From: CAZVAO01 sp964625175 | Lineage (GTDB): Bacteria; Bacillota; UBA994; PWPR01 | Length of the DNA stretch: 20,796 bases | Direction: 5' to 3' | Assembly: GCA_964625175.1 (NCBI GenBank) | Contig: CAZVAO010000031.1 | Span: forward strand, 1-20,796 | In this document: piece after piece, positions 7,943 to 15,424 of the stretch | Layout of the letters: the number at the start of each line of letters is the position of its first letter | How positions within the stretch are numbered: position 1 is the first letter of the stretch | Position numbers and translations under genes: made by a program | Notes under the pieces: generated by a model | Databases searched by the model: none | What the model was told of the DNA's origin: nothing | What the model saw: only the letters and a program-made list of their open reading frames with translations

Positions 7943-9214
7943 TTACAGTAAGTCTGCGATTTCTTGTGTGCTACGGCTGAAATTGCCGATTAATACACCT
8001 GGAAGTTCCTCATCTAAGATATTAAGCATATTCAAAATGCCTAATTCCGGTTCCTCTAAGACGGGTGGATAAATCAAGCGATATTGATCTGGGTCTAGGT
8101 TAAGATTGCGTATTTGAATCATATCAATTTGGTATTCGCGCACTAATTCAATCAAAGCATTGAGTTCTTGTTCCGTATCGTTAACGCCAGGTGTCGTGAG
8201 CCAATTCAGAGAAACAAACACACCGTATTTACGGGCGATTGCTAATGATTTTTTAACATCTTCCAGTGTGTAATTGCGAGGACGAAAATAGCTTTGATAG
8301 TGTGCGGGTATAGCACTATTCATGCTTACGCGTAAGCTATCGATGCCTGCGGCACAGACTTGCTCAATACCAGCCGTATATCCAGCATTGGTATTGGCAT
8401 TAATGATGCCATTTGGTGTTTGTTGGCGGACCATTTTTATAGCTGCAGCAATTAGCGAGGCTTGGAGCATCGGCTCACCCTCACAGCCTTGGCCAAAACT
8501 AGCGATGGCATCTGGTGCGTCTTGTAGGTGATGGAGGATAACCGCTGCTACTTCATCGACTGTCGGAGTATAAGTAATGCGTTGTTGGGGTGAGGGACAA
8601 CACTCTGAAACTTGTTCAGAAATGCAACCAACACATTGGGCATTACACTGGCCAGAAACAGGAATCCCCGCTTCCCAGCGGTGATAAAACATATTCTGTG
8701 CCGTAAAACAACTATAATCAAGAGAACAATGTGCGATTTGATTGATAATCGGGTTGTTGGGGAAACGTTGCACCAAATGTTCCACGCGTTCTGCTAAGTC
8801 GGGCGTGTTGTAGTGGCAAGGATTCCATTTTTCACGTTGGGCATCTGTGGGAACCGCTGCCACATAGAAACAGTTCTCTTCCGTATGCCAGGCAACAGCC
8901 GTGTAACCAAAGAGAGGCAATTGTGCACTGGCGTCGGTGGCAATCGCTGCTGGCAAATAGGTGCGTGTGTATCCTTGAGGTAGCAAGGCAGCAACCGCAT
9001 GACCGCGGTCGGAGATGATTGCAAAATTGCCAGTCATTTGACTAATGCCGACGGGATAGCGATCTGGCATCACCATTAAACTAGCTCCTGGAGGCAAGGG
9101 AATGAATTCGGCTTTATTAATCTCAACAATCCGATCGCCACTGCGTCCTAAAGCAATGAATCGCTCATCTTCGAATGCTTGACCCTGCTCATCGGCATAA
9201 ACGGCAACTAACAT
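7943..9214 (-). CDS. Radical SAM domain protein of unknown substrate
   Basis: A 423-residue protein. The radical SAM cluster motif C-x3-C-x2-C is at residues 190-197 (C-N-A-Q-C-V-G-C), unusually far in, after a ~185-residue N-terminal region of unknown fold. Further motifs are F-G-Q-G-C-E-G-E-P, which corresponds to the SAM-binding GGE strand with Cys replacing the first Gly, S-L-R-V-S-M-N-S in the barrel, and N-W-L-T-T-P-G-V-N-D later. Extra cysteines flank the core (about 163, 169, 205 and 206) and might bind an auxiliary cluster. The ATG at 9214 was chosen because GAGGTG lies 6 nt upstream and overlaps an alternative GTG at 9223. It is transcribed divergently from tldD. The reaction cannot be deduced; an anaerobic lifestyle fits. 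Confidence 0.85.
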   Translation of the reverse strand: MLVAVYADEQGQAFEDERFIALGRSGDRIVEINKAEFIPLPPGASLMVMPDRYPVGISQMTGNFAIISDRGHAVAALLPQGYTRTYLPAAIATDASAQLPLFGYTAVAWHTEENCFYVAAVPTDAQREKWNPCHYNTPDLAERVEHLVQRFPNNPIINQIAHCSLDYSCFTAQNMFYHRWEAGIPVSGQCNAQCVGCISEQVSECCPSPQQRITYTPTVDEVAAVILHHLQDAPDAIASFGQGCEGEPMLQASLIAAAIKMVRQQTPNGIINANTNAGYTAGIEQVCAAGIDSLRVSMNSAIPAHYQSYFRPRNYTLEDVKKSLAIARKYGVFVSLNWLTTPGVNDTEQELNALIELVREYQIDMIQIRNLNLDPDQYRLIYPPVLEEPELGILNMLNILDEELPGVLIGNFSRSTQEIADLL

Positions 9215-9243
9215 GCTAATCACCTCAAATTTTATGATGCCTC

Positions 9244-9252
9244 ATTATACCA
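9244..9252 (-). promoter_or_regulatory. Extended -10 promoter element of radical SAM gene
   Basis: On the - strand TGGTATAAT forms an extended -10 element about 30 nt before the start codon. The -35 region is weak. Confidence 0.5.
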
Positions 9253-9420
9253 CATATCCGAAAGCATAAAACAGCCAAGGCATAAAGAGAAAGCTATAAT
9301 CTGGCATTCCTAGCGATTCGAGCCAGACCAAATAGAATCACAAGCGAATCCACTCTTAAGGCAGGAAAGTCTTCATACATGTCAAATATAGAGTTATTAC
9401 ATACGAAAAGGGGTTTTTTT

Positions 9421-10866
9421 GTGCAGAAAAAAATAGCTCAGATCTTGGAATACTTACAAGATTGTCATGTTGATTATGCAGATGTGCGAATTGTGCGCAC
9501 CATAGAAGAACGCATTGCAACTGAAAACCTGCAAGTACAGCAACTTGAGACGGATCATACCTATGGTTATGGTATTCGAGTGTTTGTCGAGGGTGCCTTG
9601 GGATTTGCGTCTTCACAAGACTTCGATCATATGGAGCGTACCGCGGCGCAAGCAATCGAAATTGCCCAAGCAAGTGCTATGGCACAGCGAGAGCCTGTAG
9701 TATTATCGCCGAAACCCGTGATTATTGATCGGTATGCGTCCCCGTATCAAGTGGATCCATTTACAGTTTCCAAGAAAGATAAGATCGACCTGCTTTTTGC
9801 AGCAGAAACGAAAATGCGTGAAGGTGGAACCTTATTTCGTACGACTGGGTTTTTGCGATTTAGTAAGGAAGAGAAAATTTTCGCCGATACGGAAGGTTCC
9901 TACATTGAACAAACCATCGTTGAATCTGGCGGTGGTATCCAGGCCTTTGCTGCAGATCAGTCAGGTATGCAAGTGCGCAGTTACCCCAATTCTTCACGTG
10001 GCAATTACGCGACAGCTGGGTATGAATATATCGAATCTCTCGATTTCATTAAACATGCCCAAGAAACGGGACGCGAAGCCGCCGCTTTACTGAGTGCCGA
10101 AGTATGTCCATCGGGAGTCTATGACCTGATTATTGGTGGGACTCAATTGTATTTGCAGATCCATGAGAGTGTCGGACATCCGACAGAGTTAGACCGTGTG
10201 CTAGGCTATGAAGCTGGTTATGCAGGTACGAGCTTTCTCAATCCAGAGATGATCAATGATTTTCGCTATGGATCGGAACACGTCAATATTGTTGCAGATG
10301 CGACGGTGCCTGGCGGTTTAGGAACGTTTGGTTATGATGACGAAGGTGTCCCAGCGCAATACACAGAATTAATTACCAAGGGAATCTTCCAAGGGTTTAC
10401 GACATCACGTGATACCGCGCCAGTGATTGGACAGAAATCAAATGGAACAGCGCGGGCTGTGGGTTGGGGCAGAATTCCAATTGTGCGTATGACAAACATC
10501 AATCTCTTGCCTGGCGAATTCACCTTGGAGCAGTTAATTGAGCAGGTTGATGATGGATTATTCCTTAAAACGAATAAATCATGGAGTATTGATGATCGAC
10601 GCCTGAACTTCCAATTCGCTACGGAGATTGCCTATGAAATAAAAGAGGGTAAGCTTACCGGTAAAATCTACAAGAATCCTATTTACTCAGGTATTACGCC
10701 ACAGTTTTGGAATTCATGTGCTGGGGTAGCGAACCGTGATTATTGGGTGATGTATGGAACGCCTAATTGCGGAAAGGGAGAGCCTCCGCAGGTCGCTCAT
10801 GTGGGGCATGGCTGTGCGCCTGCATTATTCCGTCAAGTGAAGGTGGGTGTTGAAGATGTTAAATAA
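9421..10866 (+). CDS. tldD: TldD metalloprotease subunit
   Basis: TldD is the catalytic subunit of the TldD/TldE zinc protease, which in enterobacteria trims modified peptides (microcin B17) and degrades unfolded peptides such as CcdA. The zinc-site motif H-E-x-x-x-H is at residues 248-253 (H-E-S-V-G-H), and the C-terminal Cys ligand lies in N-C-G-K-G (C450). I chose the GTG at 9421 (481 residues) because AAAAGGGG stands 6-7 nt upstream and the protein then begins like other TldDs; an in-frame ATG at 9379 would add 14 residues and has a weaker AGGAAAG site. A TATAAT at 9295-9300 could be the -10 of the operon, but no good -35 is visible. The stop overlaps the start of tldE, indicating translational coupling. 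Confidence 0.93.
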   Translation: MQKKIAQILEYLQDCHVDYADVRIVRTIEERIATENLQVQQLETDHTYGYGIRVFVEGALGFASSQDFDHMERTAAQAIEIAQASAMAQREPVVLSPKPVIIDRYASPYQVDPFTVSKKDKIDLLFAAETKMREGGTLFRTTGFLRFSKEEKIFADTEGSYIEQTIVESGGGIQAFAADQSGMQVRSYPNSSRGNYATAGYEYIESLDFIKHAQETGREAAALLSAEVCPSGVYDLIIGGTQLYLQIHESVGHPTELDRVLGYEAGYAGTSFLNPEMINDFRYGSEHVNIVADATVPGGLGTFGYDDEGVPAQYTELITKGIFQGFTTSRDTAPVIGQKSNGTARAVGWGRIPIVRMTNINLLPGEFTLEQLIEQVDDGLFLKTNKSWSIDDRRLNFQFATEIAYEIKEGKLTGKIYKNPIYSGITPQFWNSCAGVANRDYWVMYGTPNCGKGEPPQVAHVGHGCAPALFRQVKVGVEDVK

Positions 10867-12190
10867 GGAGCAGTGTTATCAGATCATTGATTTTATTGTG
10901 GCGACTGCCCCTAACTATGACGTACGGGTATTGATCAATAGTGATGCGGAAGGGCTAACACGCTATGCGAATTCCACGATTCACCAAAATGTGTTTGAGG
11001 ATTTAACAACGGTCACCATCACAGTCATTCAGGGTCAAAAACGTAGCGAACAACGCACGACCGATTACAGCGAAGAGGGCTTGCGCCGTACGGTCGCCGA
11101 AGCAGTTGAAAACTTGGCCTATCTACCAGATGGTGGAACTCAACCCCCTGCTTCAAGGGAACCGCAATTCATTGAGGCGGAGCACTATAGTTCTGAATTA
11201 GCCCAAGCCTGTGGCGTAAAGGGGCGGGCACTCCAATTAAAAGAGGCACTGGCCATTCTTCCGCCTGAATACCAAGCCTATGGGATCTTTACGCACACAG
11301 ATATGCAGCTAGCGTATGGGAACAGCTTGGGAGTGAAGCGGTTCGTGCACACCAATAGCGTGCGCCTAACCGTGCTGATCGCCGATGGTCAAGGCGGGAC
11401 GGGATTCAAAGCCTTGTCCTCGCGCAATCCCGGTGAGATTGATGTAAAAGAGATCTTTGCACAAGTCTTAGAGCGGGCGAAACTGAATGTAAATCCTGTA
11501 CAAGTTGAGCCAGGGGCTTACACGGTGATTCTTGAACCCGCCGCAGTCGCCAACATTATGATGTACTTGAGCTTCACAGGTTTTAGTGCCAAGAGTGTGC
11601 AAGCGCGCATGAGTTTCTTGAGCGGTAAGCTTGGTGAGCAGGTTTTTGATGAGCGCATCAGTATCACAGATGATTGGCATAATCTTCATACACTACCGCT
11701 ACCTTTTGATATGGAAGGCTATCCACGTCAGAAGGTGGAGATTATCGCGCAGGGCGTGGCGAGAGAGCTAGTCTATGACACCTTAACCGCGTTGGCAGAT
11801 GGCGTGAACACGACGGGACACTCTGTTAATATGCCAGCACGAGGTGGAATCCCCTTGAATATTATCATGGCTGGTGGTGATAAATCTTTGGAGGCCATGA
11901 TTGCTGAGAGTGATGACGCAATCCTCATTACCCGTTTTCACTACATGAACGTGATTAATCCGCGGCAAGCTCAGTTAACGGGCTTAACCCGGGATGGTGT
12001 TTTCCATGTGAAAGATGGTAAAATCGTTGGCGCTATTAAAAATATGCGATTTACAGAGAGTATTCTGGCAGCATTTAATAAAGTTGAAGCCATCTCATCA
12101 GATCGCACAGCTGTTCCTTCTCTTATTGGGAACACCTATTTGCCGGCTATGAAATTGCGCGAGTTCCATTTTACAGGAAAGACAGAATAG
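10856..12190 (+). CDS. tldE: TldE/PmbA, non-catalytic partner of TldD
   Basis: A 444-residue member of the TldD/PmbA family. It lacks the H-E-x-x-x-H motif of TldD, as expected for the TldE (PmbA) subunit, which forms the heterodimer and shapes the substrate channel. Family features include the N-terminal D-V-R-V-L-I-N and T-R-Y-A-N-S segments, the T-G-H-S-V region near residue 325 and the C-terminal P-A-M-K-L-R-E-F strand. The ATG at 10856 has AAGGTGG 9 nt upstream and overlaps the tldD stop by 11 nt; a GTG at 10847 is the alternative. The next gene, msrA, starts 10 nt after the stop. In the absence of a visible modified-peptide biosynthesis cluster, a general role in peptide degradation is as likely as RiPP leader removal. 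Confidence 0.92.
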   Translation: MLNKEQCYQIIDFIVATAPNYDVRVLINSDAEGLTRYANSTIHQNVFEDLTTVTITVIQGQKRSEQRTTDYSEEGLRRTVAEAVENLAYLPDGGTQPPASREPQFIEAEHYSSELAQACGVKGRALQLKEALAILPPEYQAYGIFTHTDMQLAYGNSLGVKRFVHTNSVRLTVLIADGQGGTGFKALSSRNPGEIDVKEIFAQVLERAKLNVNPVQVEPGAYTVILEPAAVANIMMYLSFTGFSAKSVQARMSFLSGKLGEQVFDERISITDDWHNLHTLPLPFDMEGYPRQKVEIIAQGVARELVYDTLTALADGVNTTGHSVNMPARGGIPLNIIMAGGDKSLEAMIAESDDAILITRFHYMNVINPRQAQLTGLTRDGVFHVKDGKIVGAIKNMRFTESILAAFNKVEAISSDRTAVPSLIGNTYLPAMKLREFHFTGKTE

Positions 12191-12200
12191 GAGAATGACG

Positions 12201-12659
12201 ATGGCATATCAATTGGCTACATTTGGCGGTGGTTGATTCTGGCATACCGAGGCACTATATGCTGAGGTAGACGGTGTCGTTGACACTGCGGTTGGTTTCA
12301 TGGGCGGGAATGATGCAGATCCTACTTATCAAGAGGTGTGTTCAGATAAGACAGGACATGTCGAAGTGGTTCATGTGACATTTGATGATGAAATCGTAAG
12401 TTATCAGGACCTGCTCCAACTATTTTGGGATCACCACGATCCAACCTCTTGGGATGCCCAAAGAGGCGACACAGGGAGCCAGTATCGAGCCGTTATTTTT
12501 GCACATGGCGAAGAACAATTGGCATTGGCAGAGCAATCAAAAGCTGACTTAGTCAATAGTGGGAAATATGATCGCCCAATCGTGACACTGATTCGTCCTG
12601 CGGGTCAATTCTATCGAGCGGAGGAGTATCATCAACACTATTACGCCAAACAAGATTAA
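12201..12659 (+). CDS. msrA: Peptide methionine-S-sulfoxide reductase MsrA, probable selenoprotein (UGA = Sec at codon 12)
   Basis: MsrA reduces the S-epimer of methionine sulfoxide in proteins. Read from the ATG at 12201 (AGGAG 9 nt upstream) the frame meets TGA at 12234-12236 and then continues uninterrupted to TAA at 12657, giving 152 residues, normal for a short MsrA. The TGA falls exactly where the catalytic Cys belongs: G-G-G-U-F-W replaces the family G-C-F-W. Everything else is conserved: G-F-M-G-G, P-T-Y-Q-E-V-C, T-G-H-V-E-V-V, F-W-D-H-H-D-P-T, G-S-Q-Y-R and the terminal Y-H-Q-H-Y-Y. Selenocysteine-containing MsrA is known from Chlamydomonas and some clostridia, so UGA recoding is the best reading. 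It closes the tldD-tldE operon. Automated annotation would begin at codon 34 (ATG 12300) and lose the active site. A sequencing error in a TGT/TGC codon is the alternative. Confidence 0.88.
12245..12288 (+). promoter_or_regulatory. Candidate bacterial SECIS hairpins downstream of the msrA UGA
   Basis: Two adjacent RNA hairpins can be drawn inside the coding sequence. The first, 12245-12269, has TACC/GGTA and GGCA/TGCT helices separated by tandem G-A/G-A mismatches, with loop CTATA, starting 9 nt after the UGA. The second, 12272-12288, is CGGTGTC/GACACTG with a GTT loop, whose first loop G is 42 nt after the UGA. Bacterial SECIS elements lie just downstream of UGA and carry a G in the apical loop; which of these, if either, binds SelB cannot be decided by eye. 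Confidence 0.35.
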
Positions 12660-12665
12660 TTAAGG

Positions 12666-12695
12666 AAACCCGCTCAGCAATGGGCGGGTTTTTCT
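12666..12695 (+). terminator. Terminator of the tldD-tldE-msrA operon
   Basis: AAACCCGC pairs with GCGGGTTT, followed by TTTCTT, 7 nt after the msrA stop. Confidence 0.85.
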
Positions 12696-12714
12696 TGTTG
12701 ACGTAGAGAACGTT

Positions 12715-12960
12715 GGAATGGAGGAAAGGTGGAAGGGTGGAATGTTGGAAGGGTGGAAAGGGGAAAGAAGAAAGGTGAATGGAGAATAGTGTAAAAGGTC
12801 TAATAGTCTAAAAGGGTTAAAAATGCTCCGATGCACAGCACCTCCAACCGCTAGCTCCTAACAGCTAACAGCCGAAAGGGGAAAGAAGAAAGAGTTAAGG
12901 GTCTAATCGTTTAAAAGGGTTAAATGGCAAAAGGGCTTAAAGGCTTAATTGCTGAAAGGT
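12715..12960. repeat. Degenerate low-complexity purine/CTAAA repeat block (locus 1)
   Basis: The + strand is dominated by G and A with short recurring words (GGAAGGGTGGAA, GGGGAAAGAAGAAAG twice, TCTAA, AAAGGGTTAAA, GGCTTAAAGGCTTAA). A sister block lies at 20396-20580 and has ATAGTCTAA and GGTTAAAAATG in common with it. Confidence 0.65.
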
Positions 12961-13021
12961 GAAACACCAGGGACGGTTCTGGCTGTTGCGAAAACGAAAC
13001 ACTGGGGACAGGTATCCGTTG
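12954..13021 (+). repeat. 68-bp direct repeat, copy A
   Basis: It begins GAAAGGTGAAACACCAGGGA and ends GGGACAGGTATCCGTTG. The first 37 bases are identical to copy B (13097-13164) and the remainder differs at a few positions. The GGGACGGTTCTGG and GGGACAGG words recall dispersed elements common in Bacillota intergenic DNA (recollection, not searched). Confidence 0.8.
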
Positions 13022-13096
13022 TTCTGGGATCGGATTTAAACGGCAAAAAGGCTTAATTGCTGAATGACAAATAGCTTAAGAGGAGGTGGAACGTTG

Positions 13097-13164
13097 GAAA
13101 GGTGAAACACCAGGGACGGTTCTGGCTGTTGCGGAAAAGAAACAAGCGGGACAGGTATCCGTTG
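13097..13164 (+). repeat. 68-bp direct repeat, copy B
   Basis: Same length as copy A, 143 nt downstream. Differences cluster in the middle (GCGGAAAAGAAACAAGC against GCGAAAACGAAACACTG). Confidence 0.8.
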
Positions 13165-13291
13165 GTCAGAGCTCGAACGCAGTGCCCTAAGAAAAACCGT
13201 TAGTAACCAGCTGAATAATAAAACAGCCGTTCAATCATTGTTAACACAGCAATCCCTGTCACTTTCTGTCTTATACATCAGCGGGAATCAA

Positions 13292-13347
13292 ATATCTAGA
13301 GATATCTTAATCAAGATATGCTGCAAATAATAGAACTATGATAAAAT
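13292..13347 (+). promoter_or_regulatory. Possible promoter with stacked ATATCT/AGATAT inverted repeats
   Basis: An extended -10 (TGATAAAAT, 13339-13347) lies 57 nt before the membrane-protein ATG. Upstream are two interlocked inverted repeats, ATATCT-AG-AGATAT (13292-13305) and ATATCTT-AATC-AAGATAT (13302-13319), reaching the -35 position. They could be a repressor operator; no canonical -35 is seen. Confidence 0.4.
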
Positions 13348-13403
13348 ACTAAATATGCAGTTTACATAATGAAAGTTCTATCCTTATCTAAGGAGTTGAT
13401 TCC

Positions 13404-14069
13404 ATGCGTGCCTATCTTCCCTCTGTTCGACAATTATCGCGTTTAGCATTTTACACGGTGTTGGTGGCTGTACTATTGGTGTTGAAGTATATCCAGAAAG
13501 GGAGCATTGACCTACTCTTTTTGGGGTGGCGTATTTTTTTGGCGTGGATTCCGATAATGGCCCTCATCTTACTTTGTCGTAAGGGTAGAGGCAAATTTTC
13601 GCTCGTGATCAATGGTTTTCTATGGGTAATTTGGGCGTTGTTTTACCTCAATGCACCCTACCTGCTTACGACGGTGATCCATATTCCTCAAAGTTGGGCA
13701 ATTTGGACTACGGCTGGGACAAATCTTGATCTGCTATCCTGGTATAAAATAGTTATTATTTTGCTCAGTATGTGGATCGGGATCCTCTTAATGTTCTATG
13801 AACTATATCCGATTCATCAGAGAATCGCCACTAAAATTGGACGCTTTCTGGGAACTCTATTTGTGCTTTTTTGGAGTATGCTGAGCAGTTATGGAATTTA
13901 CCTTGGTCTTTTTTCTAAGGCCAATGGCTGGGATGTATTACGACAACCCTTTGTCTTCTATAATACAATCATAGCGTCTTTTAATCTTAATACAGGGGCA
14001 TTCGTATTACTCTTTGGGTTTTTGTCCTACATTATATATAGTTCGCTTTATCGTCTAGAGCGACACTAA
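13404..14069 (+). CDS. DUF1361-type integral membrane protein
   Basis: A 221-residue protein with about six or seven hydrophobic segments (around residues 15-27, 37-58, 65-85, 108-130, 145-168 and 190-212). Features I associate with the DUF1361 family are W-R-I-F-L-A-W-I-P near residue 42, L-N-A-P-Y-L-L-T-T-V-I-H near 78 and a late Y-L-G-x-F then N-G-W-D-V-L. The function of that family is not known. AAGGAG sits 8 nt upstream of the ATG. The gene stands alone, with an inverted-repeat-rich promoter region upstream and no obvious terminator before the next gene. Family assignment is from memory of conserved motifs. Confidence 0.75.
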   Translation: MRAYLPSVRQLSRLAFYTVLVAVLLVLKYIQKGSIDLLFLGWRIFLAWIPIMALILLCRKGRGKFSLVINGFLWVIWALFYLNAPYLLTTVIHIPQSWAIWTTAGTNLDLLSWYKIVIILLSMWIGILLMFYELYPIHQRIATKIGRFLGTLFVLFWSMLSSYGIYLGLFSKANGWDVLRQPFVFYNTIIASFNLNTGAFVLLFGFLSYIIYSSLYRLERH

Positions 14070-14174
14070 AGGATATTGGCATCTTGATTTCAGACGATAG
14101 GCAATGCGTCGAGATTTGATTACGATTACTCAGGGATTGAATGTGTGTAAATAAAGTGATTTATCTAAAGGATA

Positions 14175-14184
14175 TTGTATACAA
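14175..14184. promoter_or_regulatory. Perfect palindrome TTGTATACAA upstream of the aminotransferase
   Basis: A 10-bp palindrome 52 nt before the start codon. The form is like operators of GntR-family repressors. A nine-of-ten match recurs at the peptide-operon promoter (16325-16334). The first half (TTGTAT) could also act as a -35. Confidence 0.4.
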
Positions 14185-14236
14185 GGCGGATGAATTATGC
14201 TAATCTATAACCATAATACGCTATGGAGGGACTATA

Positions 14237-15424
14237 ATGAAAAATTTAACGGCCAGAGCAAATCGCTTATCACCGTCAATGACATTGGCGATTAGTGCTA
14301 AGTATAAGGTTTTAGTTCGTGAGGGAAAAGATGCCATTAACTTTAGTGTGGGTGAACCAGACTTTGATACACCTAAATTTATTTGTGACGCTACGATTGA
14401 TGCGATTAATTCCGGTTTCACACGCTACACCACCGCCAGTGGAATTCCAGAACTCAAAGAAGCCATTTGCGATAAATTACTAAAAGATAATGGCTTAGAG
14501 TATACCCCTAAAAATATTATTGTTGGTACGGGTGCCAAGCAGCCACTCTTCAATGCTTTCTTAGTATTATGCGAAGAAGGGGACGAAGTTATTGTGCCAA
14601 CCCCTTACTGGGTAAGCTACAGTGAGCAAGTAAAAGTGACCGATGCTACACCTGTTTATGTAGAATGTCGCGAAGAAAATGATTTCAAATTAGACATCAA
14701 TGATCTTAAAGCCGCAATTACCCCAAAAACAAAAGCAATTATCTTTTCTAGCCCAGTTAATCCAACAGGTGCAATCTATTCAGCTGAAGAGATGAAAGCG
14801 ATTGCAGACTTAGCCGTTGAACATGATTTTTATGTGATTGCCGATGAAATTTATGAGAAATTGATCTATGATGGCAAAAAACATGTTTCTATTGCCTCTT
14901 TTGGCCCAGAGATTAAAGCTCGCACAGTTGTAATCAATGGAATGTCAAAGGCTTATGCCATGACAGGTTGGCGCATGGGTTACGCTGCAGCTCCAGTTGA
15001 GATTATTGCAGCGATGAACAAAATACAAGGTCACAGCACATCAAATCCAACTTCTTTTGTTCAAAAAGGTGCTCTAGCAGCTTTGCAGGGCCCAACAGAA
15101 TCCATTGAAAAGATGCGTCTTGCGTTTGATGAGCGTCGCAAATTTATGGTAAAAACGATTAACGAGATTCCGGGAGTTTCTTGCCTGATGCCAGGTGGTG
15201 CTTTCTACGTTATGATGAACATTAAAGAGCTAATCGGTCGTGAGATCAAAGGATACAAGATTAATAATAGTATGGATTTCGCCAATGCATTATTGGAAGA
15301 CTGTTATGTGGCGTTGGTTCCAGGCTCTGCATTTGGAGCAGAAGGTTATGTTCGTCTGAGCTATGCCAACTCGATCGCTAATATCGGTGAAGGCCTAAAC
15401 CGCATTGCCGAATTCGTTAAATAG
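14237..15424 (+). CDS. Pyridoxal-phosphate aminotransferase, aspartate aminotransferase-like (class I)
   Basis: A 395-residue fold-type I enzyme that transfers amino groups between an amino acid (probably aspartate) and 2-oxoglutarate, in the cytoplasm. Landmarks are the N-terminal F-S-V-G-E-P-D-F-D-T-P, Y-T-T-A-S-G-I-P-E-L, the PLP-contacting S-P-V-N-P-T-G (N175), A-D-E-I-Y-E, the Schiff-base lysine K238 in M-S-K-A-Y-A-M-T-G-W-R-M-G-Y, and the carboxylate-binding arginine R373 in G-Y-V-R-L-S-Y-A. This is the thermophile/Bacillus-type (subgroup I-gamma) pattern; the precise amino acid substrate cannot be fixed from motifs. GGAGG lies 9-10 nt upstream of the ATG. It is followed by a strong terminator and is monocistronic. 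Confidence 0.93.
   Translation: MKNLTARANRLSPSMTLAISAKYKVLVREGKDAINFSVGEPDFDTPKFICDATIDAINSGFTRYTTASGIPELKEAICDKLLKDNGLEYTPKNIIVGTGAKQPLFNAFLVLCEEGDEVIVPTPYWVSYSEQVKVTDATPVYVECREENDFKLDINDLKAAITPKTKAIIFSSPVNPTGAIYSAEEMKAIADLAVEHDFYVIADEIYEKLIYDGKKHVSIASFGPEIKARTVVINGMSKAYAMTGWRMGYAAAPVEIIAAMNKIQGHSTSNPTSFVQKGALAALQGPTESIEKMRLAFDERRKFMVKTINEIPGVSCLMPGGAFYVMMNIKELIGREIKGYKINNSMDFANALLEDCYVALVPGSAFGAEGYVRLSYANSIANIGEGLNRIAEFVK

Larger units (their letters stand above)
12695..13403. other. Long non-coding, purine-rich, repeat-laden intergenic region
   Basis: About 700 nt without a credible gene. The first part (12715-12790) is almost C-free on the + strand, built of GGAAGGGTGGAA-like units; it continues with degenerate CTAAAAGGGTTAA, GGCTTAAAGGCTTAA and GCTAACAGCTAACAGC units. 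A 68-bp direct repeat (12954 and 13097) lies inside. After 13165 the composition becomes ordinary and AT-rich and leads into the promoter of the next gene. Confidence 0.7.

Noticed and set aside
7602..9797. Short + strand ORFs inside rpmE, the radical SAM gene and tldD
   Set aside because: They overlap confidently assigned genes in other frames and have no independent support.
12234..12236. msrA as a frameshifted or nonsense pseudogene starting at 12300
   Set aside because: The frame is continuous before and after the TGA, which sits exactly on the catalytic Cys codon, and all other conserved residues are intact. Selenocysteine is the simpler reading.
12715..13090. Coding sequence or structured ncRNA gene in the purine-rich block
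   Set aside because: No frame with a ribosome binding site and no stable long hairpins. The composition is low complexity.
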